DNA from: Ruegeria sp. AD91A | Lineage (GTDB): Bacteria; Pseudomonadota; Alphaproteobacteria; Rhodobacterales; Rhodobacteraceae | NCBI RefSeq assembly: GCF_003443535.1 | Contig: NZ_CP031947.1 | Coordinates: 124,001 to 188,000, forward strand | Direction: 5' to 3' | Length of the DNA stretch: 64,000 bases | Shown: piece after piece, positions 15,871-23,208 of the stretch | How positions within the stretch are numbered: position 1 is the stretch's first letter | How the letters are laid out: every line of letters starts with the position of its first letter | Made by a program: the position numbers and the translations under genes | The notes under the pieces: model-generated | What the model was told of the DNA's origin: nothing | What the model saw: only the letters and a program-made list of their open reading frames with translations | Database searches by the model: none

Positions 15871-17118
15871 TCAACCATCGGTCTCTTCGAGGCGCGCAAG
15901 AACCTCCATTGCGCCCTGCTGCATCGCATGGACAATAGTCGCGGCCGTCTCTTCCTGACTATCACCCAGGAGCGCTCGCAACTCACGTGGGATATACTTC
16001 AGCAAACGTTCCACGTCTTCCAGAACGGCCGGATCATCAGGGGGAAGACTTCGCTGCGTGATGATCTGAGCCAGTTCCTCTAACGCGCCTCCAGTGGACG
16101 CATTGCTGACGGCGGACAACGCAAGCTCGATCTTGTCGATCCAAAGCGTGCCGATCTGCTCGGCGACGTTCTGCGCCTCGGCGTGTAGCAGGTCGAGGTC
16201 ACGACCCGCTCTCCAGGCCAATGGAGTTTTTCCAGTCAGCACTGGTCGGACGATCAGCTGCTCACCAGCGTGGTCACGCCGCGCTGTGTGCAGAGCATGC
16301 TTCAGCGCCTCAATTAGGTCTGGCCAGTCAGATAATAGGTGGCATTCCACCGGGAGCCGTTCGAACTGCGCCATCGCGAGGTGCCGTTCTTCTACTGCGA
16401 CCAAACCGTCGTCGGCCACCGAAACCAGCGAAACCGACTTGTTCCCGGCCTCACCGATGTCGCGACCTTGCGGTATTCCGGGCATGACTACAGTTGTCGT
16501 GCCGGTGTGAATGGTCCGCCGGTGGATGTGCCCCAGCGCCCAATAGTCGAACCCGGTCGCTTGAAGTTCGGCCAGCGTGCAAGGTGCATATGGATCATGC
16601 CCCTGCGCTCCGCCGAGGGACGTGTGTAGCATTCCTAGATTGAAAGCTCCCATCACCGGTGGCCCAAAACGGTCCAACAGAGTGTCGGGTGCATGGGGGT
16701 CACGAAATGAAACACCGTGAACAGCAACTGAATGATCGTTCCAGTCAGTCTCGACGACCTGTGCTTTGCCCGGGAACACCGTCACGTTTTCCGGCAAGAC
16801 TAGCTCACGCGTGATCTTGGATGCCGCATCGTGGTTGCCGCGGATAATGAAAACCGGAATGCCCGCTGCGTCTAGGCGCTCCATCTCTAGAGCGAGGATC
16901 CGAGCAGTCTTCATTGATGTTTGACTGCCGTCATACAGGTCGCCGGCAATCAGCAGCGCCTGGACATCTTCGGTCACGCACAGATCGATCAGCCGCCTAA
17001 ATGTGGTTCGGGTCGCATTTCCGACTACTTCTGCCAGTGCTTCGTCGCGCATGGCTAGAGACTTTAGCGGTGAGTCCAAATGAATATCTGCAGTGTGAAC
17101 GAACCGGAAGGCCAACAT
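15871..17118 (-). CDS. YhaO-like Mre11/SbcD-type metallophosphoesterase (DNA exonuclease)
   Basis: This 415-residue protein contains all calcineurin-like nuclease motifs: D11-x-H13 (HTADIHLDSP), GDLYD at 59-63, GNHD at 94-97, a histidine in LGMLHTSLGG and the final GHIHRRT. Two manganese ions are expected. The C-terminal region (about 290-415) is the capping/ATPase-contact part. It is the first gene of the minus-strand operon yhaO-yhaN. YhaO proteins are annotated as DNA repair exonucleases. The partner ATPase would gate access to DNA ends. Confidence 0.88.
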   Translation of the reverse strand: MLAFRFVHTADIHLDSPLKSLAMRDEALAEVVGNATRTTFRRLIDLCVTEDVQALLIAGDLYDGSQTSMKTARILALEMERLDAAGIPVFIIRGNHDAASKITRELVLPENVTVFPGKAQVVETDWNDHSVAVHGVSFRDPHAPDTLLDRFGPPVMGAFNLGMLHTSLGGAQGHDPYAPCTLAELQATGFDYWALGHIHRRTIHTGTTTVVMPGIPQGRDIGEAGNKSVSLVSVADDGLVAVEERHLAMAQFERLPVECHLLSDWPDLIEALKHALHTARRDHAGEQLIVRPVLTGKTPLAWRAGRDLDLLHAEAQNVAEQIGTLWIDKIELALSAVSNASTGGALEELAQIITQRSLPPDDPAVLEDVERLLKYIPRELRALLGDSQEETAATIVHAMQQGAMEVLARLEETDG

Positions 17119-17122
17119 ATTT

Positions 17123-17195
17123 CCCCAATAAACACTAAAACTATGAGAGAAATTGAAACTACGACGTCGTGACCGTCAAGGCAGAATTATTGGGG
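17123..17195. promoter_or_regulatory. Divergent control region with nested inverted repeats
   Basis: The 200-bp gap between yhaO (minus) and the HTH gene (plus) contains CCCCAATAA (17123-17131) and its exact complement TTATTGGGG (17187-17195). In between lies the self-complementary ACGACGTCGT (17161-17170). The nearby HTH protein is the natural candidate to bind here and control both directions. Promoter elements were not identified with confidence. Confidence 0.4.
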
Positions 17196-17318
17196 TCGCT
17201 ATAGTCGACGAAAACACGGGAATTCAAACAGCATATCGTTTCCCTGGAAATACCCAATCATCCCTTCGCTATATCGAAAACATGCAGTGAGTGCTGCGTG
17301 AAATCTGAGAGGATAGTG

Positions 17319-17720
17319 ATGACAAAAAAACCGCATGCGGACACCCGGATGGCGAGGTATGTCGAGCGCCGGGTGCTCGAATTGAAACCCAAAAAGAAAC
17401 AGGCTGAGATTGCCGCCCTGGCTGGCTATGTGAACCAGAACATGATCACAATGATCAAGCAGGGTAGCTCCAAAGTGGCGCTGGATCGAGTCCCGGCGTT
17501 GGCGAAAGCTCTGGAATGCGACGCCGCCTACCTTTTGCGCCTCGCAATTGAGCAGTCGATCGGCCTGACTGCAGCCGAGGCAGTTGTCGAGGTGTTCGGA
17601 GAACCTGTCACGTCGAATGAACTTGGCTGGCTGAAAGCAATACGCAAAGCCTCCAACAACACGGATCCTCGGCTGACCTGTCGGTCAGAGACGGCGATCA
17701 ATGCGATCTTTGGGAGGTGA
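17319..17720 (+). CDS. Small XRE-like helix-turn-helix protein
   Basis: From the ATG at 17319, preceded by GAGAGG, the product has 133 residues. Residues about 25-75 (QAEIAALAGYVNQNMITMIK and following VALDRVPALAKALECDAAYL) have the Cro/CI-type helix-turn-helix pattern. The C-terminal part ends with LGWLKAIRKASNNTDPRLT, a segment echoed in the next gene. It is divergent from yhaO-yhaN and may regulate that operon. A GTG at 17298 is an alternative start. Confidence 0.7.
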   Translation: MTKKPHADTRMARYVERRVLELKPKKKQAEIAALAGYVNQNMITMIKQGSSKVALDRVPALAKALECDAAYLLRLAIEQSIGLTAAEAVVEVFGEPVTSNELGWLKAIRKASNNTDPRLTCRSETAINAIFGR

Positions 17721-17725
17721 ATTTC

Positions 17726-17869
17726 ATGTCTGACAATGAGGGAGACTTGACACCCAATGAGCGCGCCTGGCTGCGCTTCCTACGAGAAGTGAGTAACAAG
17801 AAAGATCCGAGGCCGACTTTGCGCCGGGTGCAACTCCTTCGGCGCCTTTGCGAACCTCGGAGAGCTTGA
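17726..17869 (+). CDS. 47-residue protein resembling the C-terminus of the upstream HTH protein
   Basis: ATG 17726 is preceded at good distance by GGGAGG, which itself overlaps the stop codon of the HTH gene, so the two are translationally coupled. The product contains NERAWLRFLREVSNKKDPRP. This lines up with NELGWLKAIRKASNNTDPRL of the preceding protein (AWL/GWL, V/A-SN-DPR conserved), pointing to a partial duplication or a separately encoded domain. No function is known. Another frame continues with GELDGNTEKDGGEEWLKS after the stop, so a frameshift is also possible. Confidence 0.55.
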   Translation: MSDNEGDLTPNERAWLRFLREVSNKKDPRPTLRRVQLLRRLCEPRRA

Positions 17870-17904
17870 TGGAAATACAGAGAAGGATGGCGGTGAGGAA
17901 TGGC

Positions 17905-18343
17905 TGAAAAGCTGAGATTCACCGGATCCCTTTGGAGACACGCGAGATAGAGGGTGATCTTCGCGTGGCCATTCCCGCATGTGAAGAAAAGGAGACACCA
18001 GTCGCGACAAAATAATTAACTTTGGCGTAATCGGTGAGTTGGAACAGCCGGTCAAGAAGGATGACCGCGATGAGATAGCTGAAATTCGATACAACTAGCT
18101 CGGCATCGGTTTCAATTACGAGGGCATGCCGGTCTATCAGTCCACAAACACCGTCCAATCTGTGAAGACATTCACACCCAATTTCTCAAAAAGGTCTGGA
18201 GTCTCGGATTTCACATCACCATCGACAACATCCATCCCTTCGTCGATCTCTGGTATGACGGCGTAGAAAGCAACCACGCCACCTTGACGACACAAGAGTT
18301 CCGGAAGATGACTGGGCAGATTTATCAAGGAGCACCAAAGTGA
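17905..18343 (+). pseudogene. Frameshifted remnant of an unknown protein gene
   Basis: Protein-like stretches appear in succession in different plus frames: ETREIEGDLRVAIPACEEKE (about 17935-17995), then INFGVIGELEQPVKKDDRDE running to RYN and a stop at about 18095, then LGIGFNYEGMPVYQSTNTVQ, and last DIHTQFLKKVWSLGFHITID continuing to YQGAPK with a stop at 18341-18343. Together they read as one gene broken by two frameshifts and a nonsense codon. The final stop overlaps the GTG of the next gene, which is how an intact operon would be arranged. The family is not recognised. Sequencing errors are the other explanation. Confidence 0.45.
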
Positions 18344-18522
18344 ATACCACGCAGCTCAAAATCCGCTACATCTTAGAGGTGGTCGCAGCGGCATTGGTCA
18401 CAACTTTCATAGCATGGGGCGAAAGCCAGAACGGTCTTGCCGCGACTTACGTGGTAGGCATCGGTCTCTTGATTTGGGTCGGCATACGACACATGCTTGC
18501 TATCGGCAGACATTGGGCCTGA
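18340..18522 (+). CDS. Small membrane protein of unknown function
   Basis: The 60-residue product begins at GTG 18340, which overlaps the stop of the preceding broken frame (GTGA), and has AAGGAG upstream. Two hydrophobic segments (about 10-25 and 33-50, containing YVVGIGLLIWVGI) suggest a two-span inner-membrane protein. It may be the last gene of the small HTH operon. Function unknown. Confidence 0.5.
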   Translation: MNTTQLKIRYILEVVAAALVTTFIAWGESQNGLAATYVVGIGLLIWVGIRHMLAIGRHWA

Positions 18523-18587
18523 GGCCTCGTAGCGCCTTGGCCCTTTGGTCTACTCATCCTGCTCTGCATGCCGCCTAAGAGAGCTGC

Positions 18588-18760
18588 AAAGGTTGCATAA
18601 GGTTGACAAAGGTTTACATCCGCCCTCGCGGGACTGACGGAATGTAAACCTTTCACCTCTCAAACCACCCCAAAATCAGGCCAAAGGTTTACACTAAGTT
18701 TACATTAAGTTGACAGATTTCGCCCAAAATCAGGTTTTTCAGACCAAAATGTAAACCTTT
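18588..18760. repeat. Iteron-like array of AAAGGTTTACAT elements
   Basis: Direct copies lie at 18608-18619 and 18683-18693, inverted copies (ATGTAAACCTTT) at 18642-18653 and 18749-18760. Weaker direct copies lie at 18588-18600, 18601-18608, 18696-18706 and 18707-18715. A second short element, CCCAAAATCAGG, occurs twice (18669-18680 and 18723-18734) next to them. Mixed orientation and helical-scale spacing are typical of binding sites for an initiator or a regulator. Confidence 0.65.
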
Positions 18761-18870
18761 CACAGAGCAAAACCCAATAAAACATGGCTCTTCGGAAACA
18801 ACACATCCGAACCAAGGCCAGAAAAGCGCACAGAACAGCGAAACACAGGCCAGCTAACACCTGACACACG

Positions 18871-19143
18871 TAAGAGAACGGACAGCACTCAGGCCAGCGC
18901 ACAGTAAGCCTGAGCATAAACCTCATAGAGAACAAACACACAGGTCTAGGCCAGCAAAGCTTTCAAGCTACTCCGGAGATCAAATACCGACGATTACACA
19001 TAGAGCGGTAATAGATGCACCTAGAGAGAAACACTCTAAGAGAGCGGTCACACGTAAGAGAGCCCTAGAGAGGTGCCAGTAGAGAGAAAGTCCCTATAGA
19101 GAGCGTATGTGCCTAGAGAGAACAGGTGCGCGTGTGTAGAGGG
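18871..19143. repeat. Array of TAGAGAG / TAAGAGAG short direct repeats
   Basis: Eleven copies or near-copies, all in one orientation, start at 18871, 18926, 19001, 19022, 19037, 19055, 19066, 19080, 19097, 19114 and 19137. The eight from 19022 on are 11-23 bp apart, and several are preceded by CC. The intervening bases differ, so this is not a simple tandem repeat and not a CRISPR. Confidence 0.65.
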
Positions 19144-19323
19144 GTAATCGTAGGAGGGAGTATTCGGGGCGGCGCCCAATTTGCGCTTGCGTTTACCAGA
19201 CCTTTTGTATGCTCTGTTGCTTCTAAGTGCTCATTGGGAAGCTGGCAACTTGCGGTGAAGCGTATTGAAGGCTGCACTTTGAATTTTTGTGCTGCTATTC
19301 CTTTGGGAGTTCGTATTGCGACT

Positions 19324-19521
19324 TCAAGAGAGTAGCTTCATCGAACCCTTGAGGCGTTGTTCCGCATCTTTTGCAATCGCCATGAGTCTTTCCTGTCGAG
19401 TTGGCTCACTAACAGCGTCGCTAACCGATATGGGCCCGCTCTCGTCTGGGCGATCCGACTTTTCATTGTTCGGCCGGCTTGGAACGTTTTTCGGTGTATG
19501 CGGATTCTTAGATTTTACCAT
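19324..19521 (-). CDS. Small hydrophilic protein of unknown function
   Basis: The 65-residue product begins at an ATG with AGGAG ten bases upstream on the minus strand. The first half is rich in K, P, N and S and probably disordered. The second half (RQERLMAIAKDAEQRLKGSM) is a likely helix. No family is recognised. The opposite strand also has an open frame, but its translation is cysteine- and serine-rich and looks like a shadow. Confidence 0.5.
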   Translation of the reverse strand: MVKSKNPHTPKNVPSRPNNEKSDRPDESGPISVSDAVSEPTRQERLMAIAKDAEQRLKGSMKLLS

Positions 19522-19697
19522 AACCCCTAACTCCTAAACTCATCGAAAATAGACCGATGATTGTTTTCTGGCAACCGCCCGGAGATCAACACCAGCAAAA
19601 CAGGCGTGTCGCCCCTTCGCACAAGTCTCGCGGTCGTATAACTTGCAGTTCGTTACGCCCAACTGGGCGGCTCAAAAAACTGATCGAGGGCCTAGAG

Positions 19698-20585
19698 TTG
19701 GACAAACTGTCAGTCATGCAAGCTTTTCGCCGTATCGTTGAACGCGGTAGCTTTGCCCGTGCGGCGGAAGACCTTGGTGTTTCTCCCGCGCTTCTCAGCA
19801 GAGAAATCAAGCTTCTGGAAGAAAGTCTGGGAACCGTCCTCCTAACCAGAACGACCCGATCCATGTCACTGACTGACACCGGCAGTCTCTATTACCAAGA
19901 TGCAATTGGAATTCTCGACGCTGTCGAAAAAACGGAACAGACCATCAGGGAAGGTGCAAAAGCGATGCGCGGGCACCTTCGGGTGAATGCATCAAGCTCT
20001 TTCGGCCAAACCGTTATCGCACCGATGCTTCCCGAGTTCTTGGAAACCTATCCTGATCTGCGATTTACGCTTTCGATGGACGACAAGGTGATCGATATGG
20101 TCGAGGGCGGGTTCGATCTGTCGATACGTATCCGTGCTGCCATGCCGGATTCGGCACTGGTCGCCCGACGGATCGGCGTGATGCGGCAGAGAGTATTTGC
20201 GTCTCCTGACTATTTGGAGCGATGCGGGACGCCGACCCAGCCGGCGGATCTGAAAAGCCACGCGATCATCGGCTTTTTGCTTGCTGATCATTTGACCAGC
20301 TGGAAGCTCTCGGCCGCCAACGGTGTCACCGCATTAGAACTTGATCCGCGCGTGCGGGTCGGCAACAGCCTCGTTTTGCGGGATCTGCTGATAGCGGGGC
20401 AAGGTATCGGAACACTGCCCGAGTTCGTCTCTGATGCTCCCGAAGCCAGCGGGGCCTTGGTGCGAGTTCTTCCTGACCACGAATTGCCCGCGCCGGAAGT
20501 ATTCGCCGTTACGGCATCTCGCTTGGGAATGGACGCCAAGGTCACAGCCTTTCTTGATCATCTGCGCCTGGCTCTCAGGTCGTGA
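19698..20585 (+). CDS. LysR-family transcriptional regulator
   Basis: From the TTG at 19698, preceded by GAGGG, the product is 295 residues and begins DKLSVMQAFRRIVE as family members do. The helix-turn-helix is RGSFARAAEDLGVSPALLSR and the rest is a periplasmic-binding-like effector domain. The frame is open back to 19557, but that extension is not LysR-like. It lies 106 bp upstream of wrbA on the same strand and probably controls wrbA and the EamA gene in response to a quinone or electrophile; that role is inference from position. Confidence 0.88.
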   Translation: MDKLSVMQAFRRIVERGSFARAAEDLGVSPALLSREIKLLEESLGTVLLTRTTRSMSLTDTGSLYYQDAIGILDAVEKTEQTIREGAKAMRGHLRVNASSSFGQTVIAPMLPEFLETYPDLRFTLSMDDKVIDMVEGGFDLSIRIRAAMPDSALVARRIGVMRQRVFASPDYLERCGTPTQPADLKSHAIIGFLLADHLTSWKLSAANGVTALELDPRVRVGNSLVLRDLLIAGQGIGTLPEFVSDAPEASGALVRVLPDHELPAPEVFAVTASRLGMDAKVTAFLDHLRLALRS

Positions 20586-20691
20586 CATTGTTCAATACAG
20601 GTAAAGAGTGATGTCAAAGAGCGCGACTTAATTGGCGGCGCAACAAATTCCATTCTCTCAGGGAACAAGTCACAGCCCTGAGAGGTATCCT

Positions 20692-21315
20692 ATGTCACGT
20701 ATTCTCGTTCTCTACTATTCAAGCTATGGCCACGTCCGCACATTGGCCGATGCAGAAGCTGAAGGCGCCAGAAGTGTTCCCGGCACCGAAGTTGACGTTC
20801 GGCGTGTGCCCGAAACCGTCCCTGAAGAACTCCGCCAGCAGGCCGGTTATGTCGTCGATGATACGCCTATCGCCTTGCCGGCAGATCTGGAAAACTATGA
20901 TGCAATAATTTTAGGAACACCGACCCGGTTTGGCATGATGGCCGGCCAAATGAAGTCGTTCTTGGATCAGGCTGGCGGGCTTTGGGCTAGGAATGCTCTG
21001 GTTGGTAAAGTCGGGGCGGTCTTTGCATCTACGGGTTCGCAACATGGCGGGCACGAGGCGACCCTTCTGACAACGCAAGTCCCTCTTCAACACTTTGGGA
21101 TGCTGATTGCCGGAATGCCCTACACATTTGCTGGCCAGACTACATCAGAAGAAATCATTGGCGGCGCACCATATGGTGCGGGAACGATCGCCGGTGCTGA
21201 TGGTTCTCGCACGCCTACCGAAACCGACCTAGCCGGGGCGCGGTTCCAGGGTGCTCATGTTGCAACGATTACAGCGTGCCTCGCTGGATCAAACCTTCAA
21301 GCGGAAGCAGCGTAA
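20692..21315 (+). CDS. wrbA: NAD(P)H:quinone oxidoreductase, WrbA type
   Basis: From ATG 20692 (GAGAGG upstream) the product has 207 residues and a flavodoxin-like fold. [17 protein letters not shown] is the FMN phosphate loop, and [19 protein letters not shown] with [20 protein letters not shown] are the WrbA signatures. It reduces quinones by two electrons and protects from oxidative stress. It lies between the LysR and EamA genes of the island cargo. Confidence 0.93.
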   Translation: MSRILVLYYSSYGHVRTLADAEAEGARSVPGTEVDVRRVPETVPEELRQQAGYVVDDTPIALPADLENYDAIILGTPTRFGMMAGQMKSFLDQAGGLWARNALVGKVGAVFASTGSQHGGHEATLLTTQVPLQHFGMLIAGMPYTFAGQTTSEEIIGGAPYGAGTIAGADGSRTPTETDLAGARFQGAHVATITACLAGSNLQAEAA

Positions 21316-21373
21316 CCCGCGCGCCTCTGACGTCTCACTCAAATTCTCAAACGCCTCAGCCGGGAGACATACA

Positions 21374-22270
21374 ATGTCACGCTCAACCGATATTCTTCTC
21401 ACTTCGCTCGCCCCAGCGGTATGGGGAAGCACTTATCTGGTAACTACGGAAGCGCTCCCGGCTGGCTATCCGATTACCCTGGCTGCGTTACGAGCTCTGC
21501 CAGCTGGCTTGTTGTTGCTTGCAGTGACGCGCTGCGTTCCACCACGCGAATGGCTCGGTCGAACTTTCGTCTTAGGCAGCCTCAATTTCGCTCTGTTCTG
21601 GGTGCTCCTCTTCGTTGCTGCGTATAGGTTGCCTGGTGGTGTGGCAGCCACCCTGGGATCGTTGCAAGCAATGATCGTGATTTTGATGGCGTGGGGATGG
21701 CTGGGAACCCCAATCCGACTTGGTGCACTTGGCGCCGCCACGACTGGCGTAATGGGTGTGTCTCTGCTGCTGATCGGACCAGAAGCACAACTTGATTGGA
21801 TCGGTATAGCAGCGGGTTTGGGAGGAGCCGCGTCAATGGCTGCCGGCACTGTTCTCAGCCGGAAATGGCAACCACCGGTCTCGGCGCTTAGTGTCACAGC
21901 GTGGCAATTAACAGCCGGTGGTTTGATACTGCTGCCAGTCGCACTGTTTCTTGAGCCGCCTCTACCTGCGCTCAGCGCGACAAATGTCGCCGGCCTTATT
22001 TGGCTTGGGTTGATTGGTGCTGCAGCAACCTATGCTCTTTGGTTTCGTGGCATAGCGCGCCTGGACCCCAGTGCAGTCTCGATGCTTGGCATGATGAGTC
22101 CTTTGACAGCTGTCGTGCTCGGCTGGGTATACTTGGGACAAACGCTTAGCTTCACTCAGTCCATAGGAGCAGCCATAGTTATTGTCTCTGTTGTGGTCGG
22201 CCAGAGCGTGAGCAGAAGGGACAATTCGGGTTTGAAAAAATGGAGACCAGCAACAGCTGGATCTGTCTGA
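21374..22270 (+). CDS. EamA/DMT-family transporter
   Basis: From ATG 21374 the product has 298 residues with ten predicted membrane segments made of two EamA repeats. The first repeat begins LAPAVWGSTYLVTTEALPAG; the second contains AWQLTAGGLILLPVALFLEP and ATYALWFRGIARLDPSAVS. It is a drug/metabolite exporter of unknown substrate, 58 bp after wrbA and probably co-transcribed with it. Confidence 0.87.
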   Translation: MSRSTDILLTSLAPAVWGSTYLVTTEALPAGYPITLAALRALPAGLLLLAVTRCVPPREWLGRTFVLGSLNFALFWVLLFVAAYRLPGGVAATLGSLQAMIVILMAWGWLGTPIRLGALGAATTGVMGVSLLLIGPEAQLDWIGIAAGLGGAASMAAGTVLSRKWQPPVSALSVTAWQLTAGGLILLPVALFLEPPLPALSATNVAGLIWLGLIGAAATYALWFRGIARLDPSAVSMLGMMSPLTAVVLGWVYLGQTLSFTQSIGAAIVIVSVVVGQSVSRRDNSGLKKWRPATAGSV

Positions 22271-22401
22271 TGGGTGCTGAGTCGTAAACAACGGACCCAA
22301 TCACGCAAGCGGGCGAGGAATGGCAGAGCGCCTCGTTCAAGCCCGTTCTCCAGATCCCAACAATATCGAAGTCCTAGGTTTCCCCACGCATAATTAAGGG
22401 G

Positions 22402-22941
22402 ATGGGTTCTGGGTCCGCAGCGTTTGATTGGTCCAAACCTCCCGTAGCTATTGTTGCTTTGTGGACAAACGATCCAAAGCGCTTAGAGCGCTCAGGGCGT
22501 GCACTTCTACTTCAATGCTGTCGTGTATCGAAAACAGCGCTGGACGTTGCCAGAGAGCACCCTAGCCAGCCCAGTGATCTTCCTCGGCGGGAGGGGCAGA
22601 GGAAGGGCCGGGCCATCGTCCCCATGACCGGGAGCCTGCGTGCGGCGCTCCTGGAGGCGCGGAAGGCGGCTTTGTCCGACTACGTCGTGGAATGGGCCGG
22701 TGGGCCCGTGAAGTCCATCAAGAAGGGCTTCAAGGCCGCCGCGATCGAGGCAGGTCTGCCTGATGTGTCACCGCACGTTCTGCGCCACACAGCGGCAGTC
22801 CACATGGCGGAGGCCGGCGTCTCGATGGAGGAGATAGCCCAGTTTCTCGGCCATTCAAACTCACGGATCACCGAGTCTGTCTATGCGCGCTACAGCCCGG
22901 ACCACCTGCGAAAAGCGGCCGACGCACTGGAGTTCGAGTAG
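22402..22941 (+). pseudogene. 5'-truncated tyrosine recombinase (island integrase)
   Basis: Recognisable integrase sequence starts only at about 22590 (QRKGRAIVPMTGSLRAALLE). It continues through the beta-hairpin lysine, the box SPHVLRHTAAVHMAEAGVSM (H-x-x-R), GHSNSRITE (second H) and VYARYSPDHLRKA with the nucleophilic tyrosine. The first catalytic arginine, the core-binding domain and the arm-binding domain are missing; the sequence in front does not resemble them. It lies 70 bp from the tRNA-Pro attachment site, the usual place for an island integrase. Confidence 0.85.
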
Positions 22942-22985
22942 TGCTCAGGTTCACTAAACACTGGATCACTGTCTTACAAACAACA

Positions 22986-23005
22986 AAGGCGCCCTTGGGC
23001 GCCTT
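22986..23005 (-). terminator. tRNA-Pro terminator supplied by the island
   Basis: On the minus strand AAGGCGCCC and GGGCGCCTT form a nine-base stem directly downstream of the tRNA 3' end, followed by a T-rich stretch (TGTTGTTTG). Its design matches the terminator at 11110-11129 but the sequence differs. Confidence 0.75.
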
Positions 23006-23010
23006 ATTTA

Positions 23011-23059
23011 ATTGGTCGGAGTGAGAGGATTCGAACCTCCGACCCCTGCCTCCCGAAGA
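23011..23059. repeat. Right attachment site inside tRNA-Pro
   Basis: This is the second copy of the 49-bp direct repeat (first copy 11135-11183). It contains the 3' end of the tRNA as far as the anticodon loop; crossover must lie inside it. The chromosome continues with the 5' half of the tRNA at 23060. Confidence 0.92.
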
Positions 23060-23089
23060 CAGTGCTCTACCAGGCTGAGCTACACTCCG
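23013..23089 (-). tRNA. tRNA-Pro, anticodon CGG
   Basis: The minus strand folds as a full cloverleaf of 77 bases including an encoded CCA. The acceptor stem is CGGAGTG/CACTCCG with discriminator A, the D arm is GCTC...GAGC, the anticodon stem CTGTC/GGCAG carries a TTCGGGA loop, and the T arm is GGAGG-TTCGAAT-CCTCT. The anticodon at loop positions 34-36 is CGG, reading CCG proline codons. It is the integration target of the adjacent island. Confidence 0.93.
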
Positions 23090-23208
23090 ACCGTGGCGGG
23101 TGATCTATACGCGGTGCTGCTGTTGCGCAAGAGGTTTTTGAAATGGGGACACCCGGATCACTCAGTCTCAAAAATCGAAAAGAATTTGGGCGGAACCCGA
23201 TTTGGCAA

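Larger units (their letters stand above)
18523..19323. other. 800-bp non-coding, repeat-rich block inside the island
   Basis: No supported gene is present; the open frames are short and low in complexity. The block contains two distinct repeat families, at 18588-18760 and 18871-19143, listed separately. The plus strand is strongly purine-rich from about 18850 on. Position and composition suggest a cis-acting region such as an origin, transfer or segregation site, or a repressor array; nothing in the sequence settles which. Confidence 0.5.
11135..23059. mobile_element. 11.9-kb genomic island integrated at tRNA-Pro(CGG)
   Basis: Perfect 49-bp direct repeats bound the region. The right repeat is part of an intact tRNA and a tyrosine recombinase fragment lies beside it. 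Cargo: a nucleotidyltransferase-fold protein, YhaN/YhaO-type ATPase and nuclease, an HTH protein with small satellite genes, a repeat-rich non-coding block, and LysR-WrbA-EamA. No conjugation, replication or phage structural genes are recognised. Because the integrase is truncated, the island is probably fixed or needs an integrase in trans. The tRNA is kept functional by the island-borne 3' end and terminator. Confidence 0.9.

Noticed and set aside
18871..19143. CRISPR array
   Set aside because: The repeated unit is 7-8 bases and spacers vary from 3 to 16 bases; no cas genes are present.
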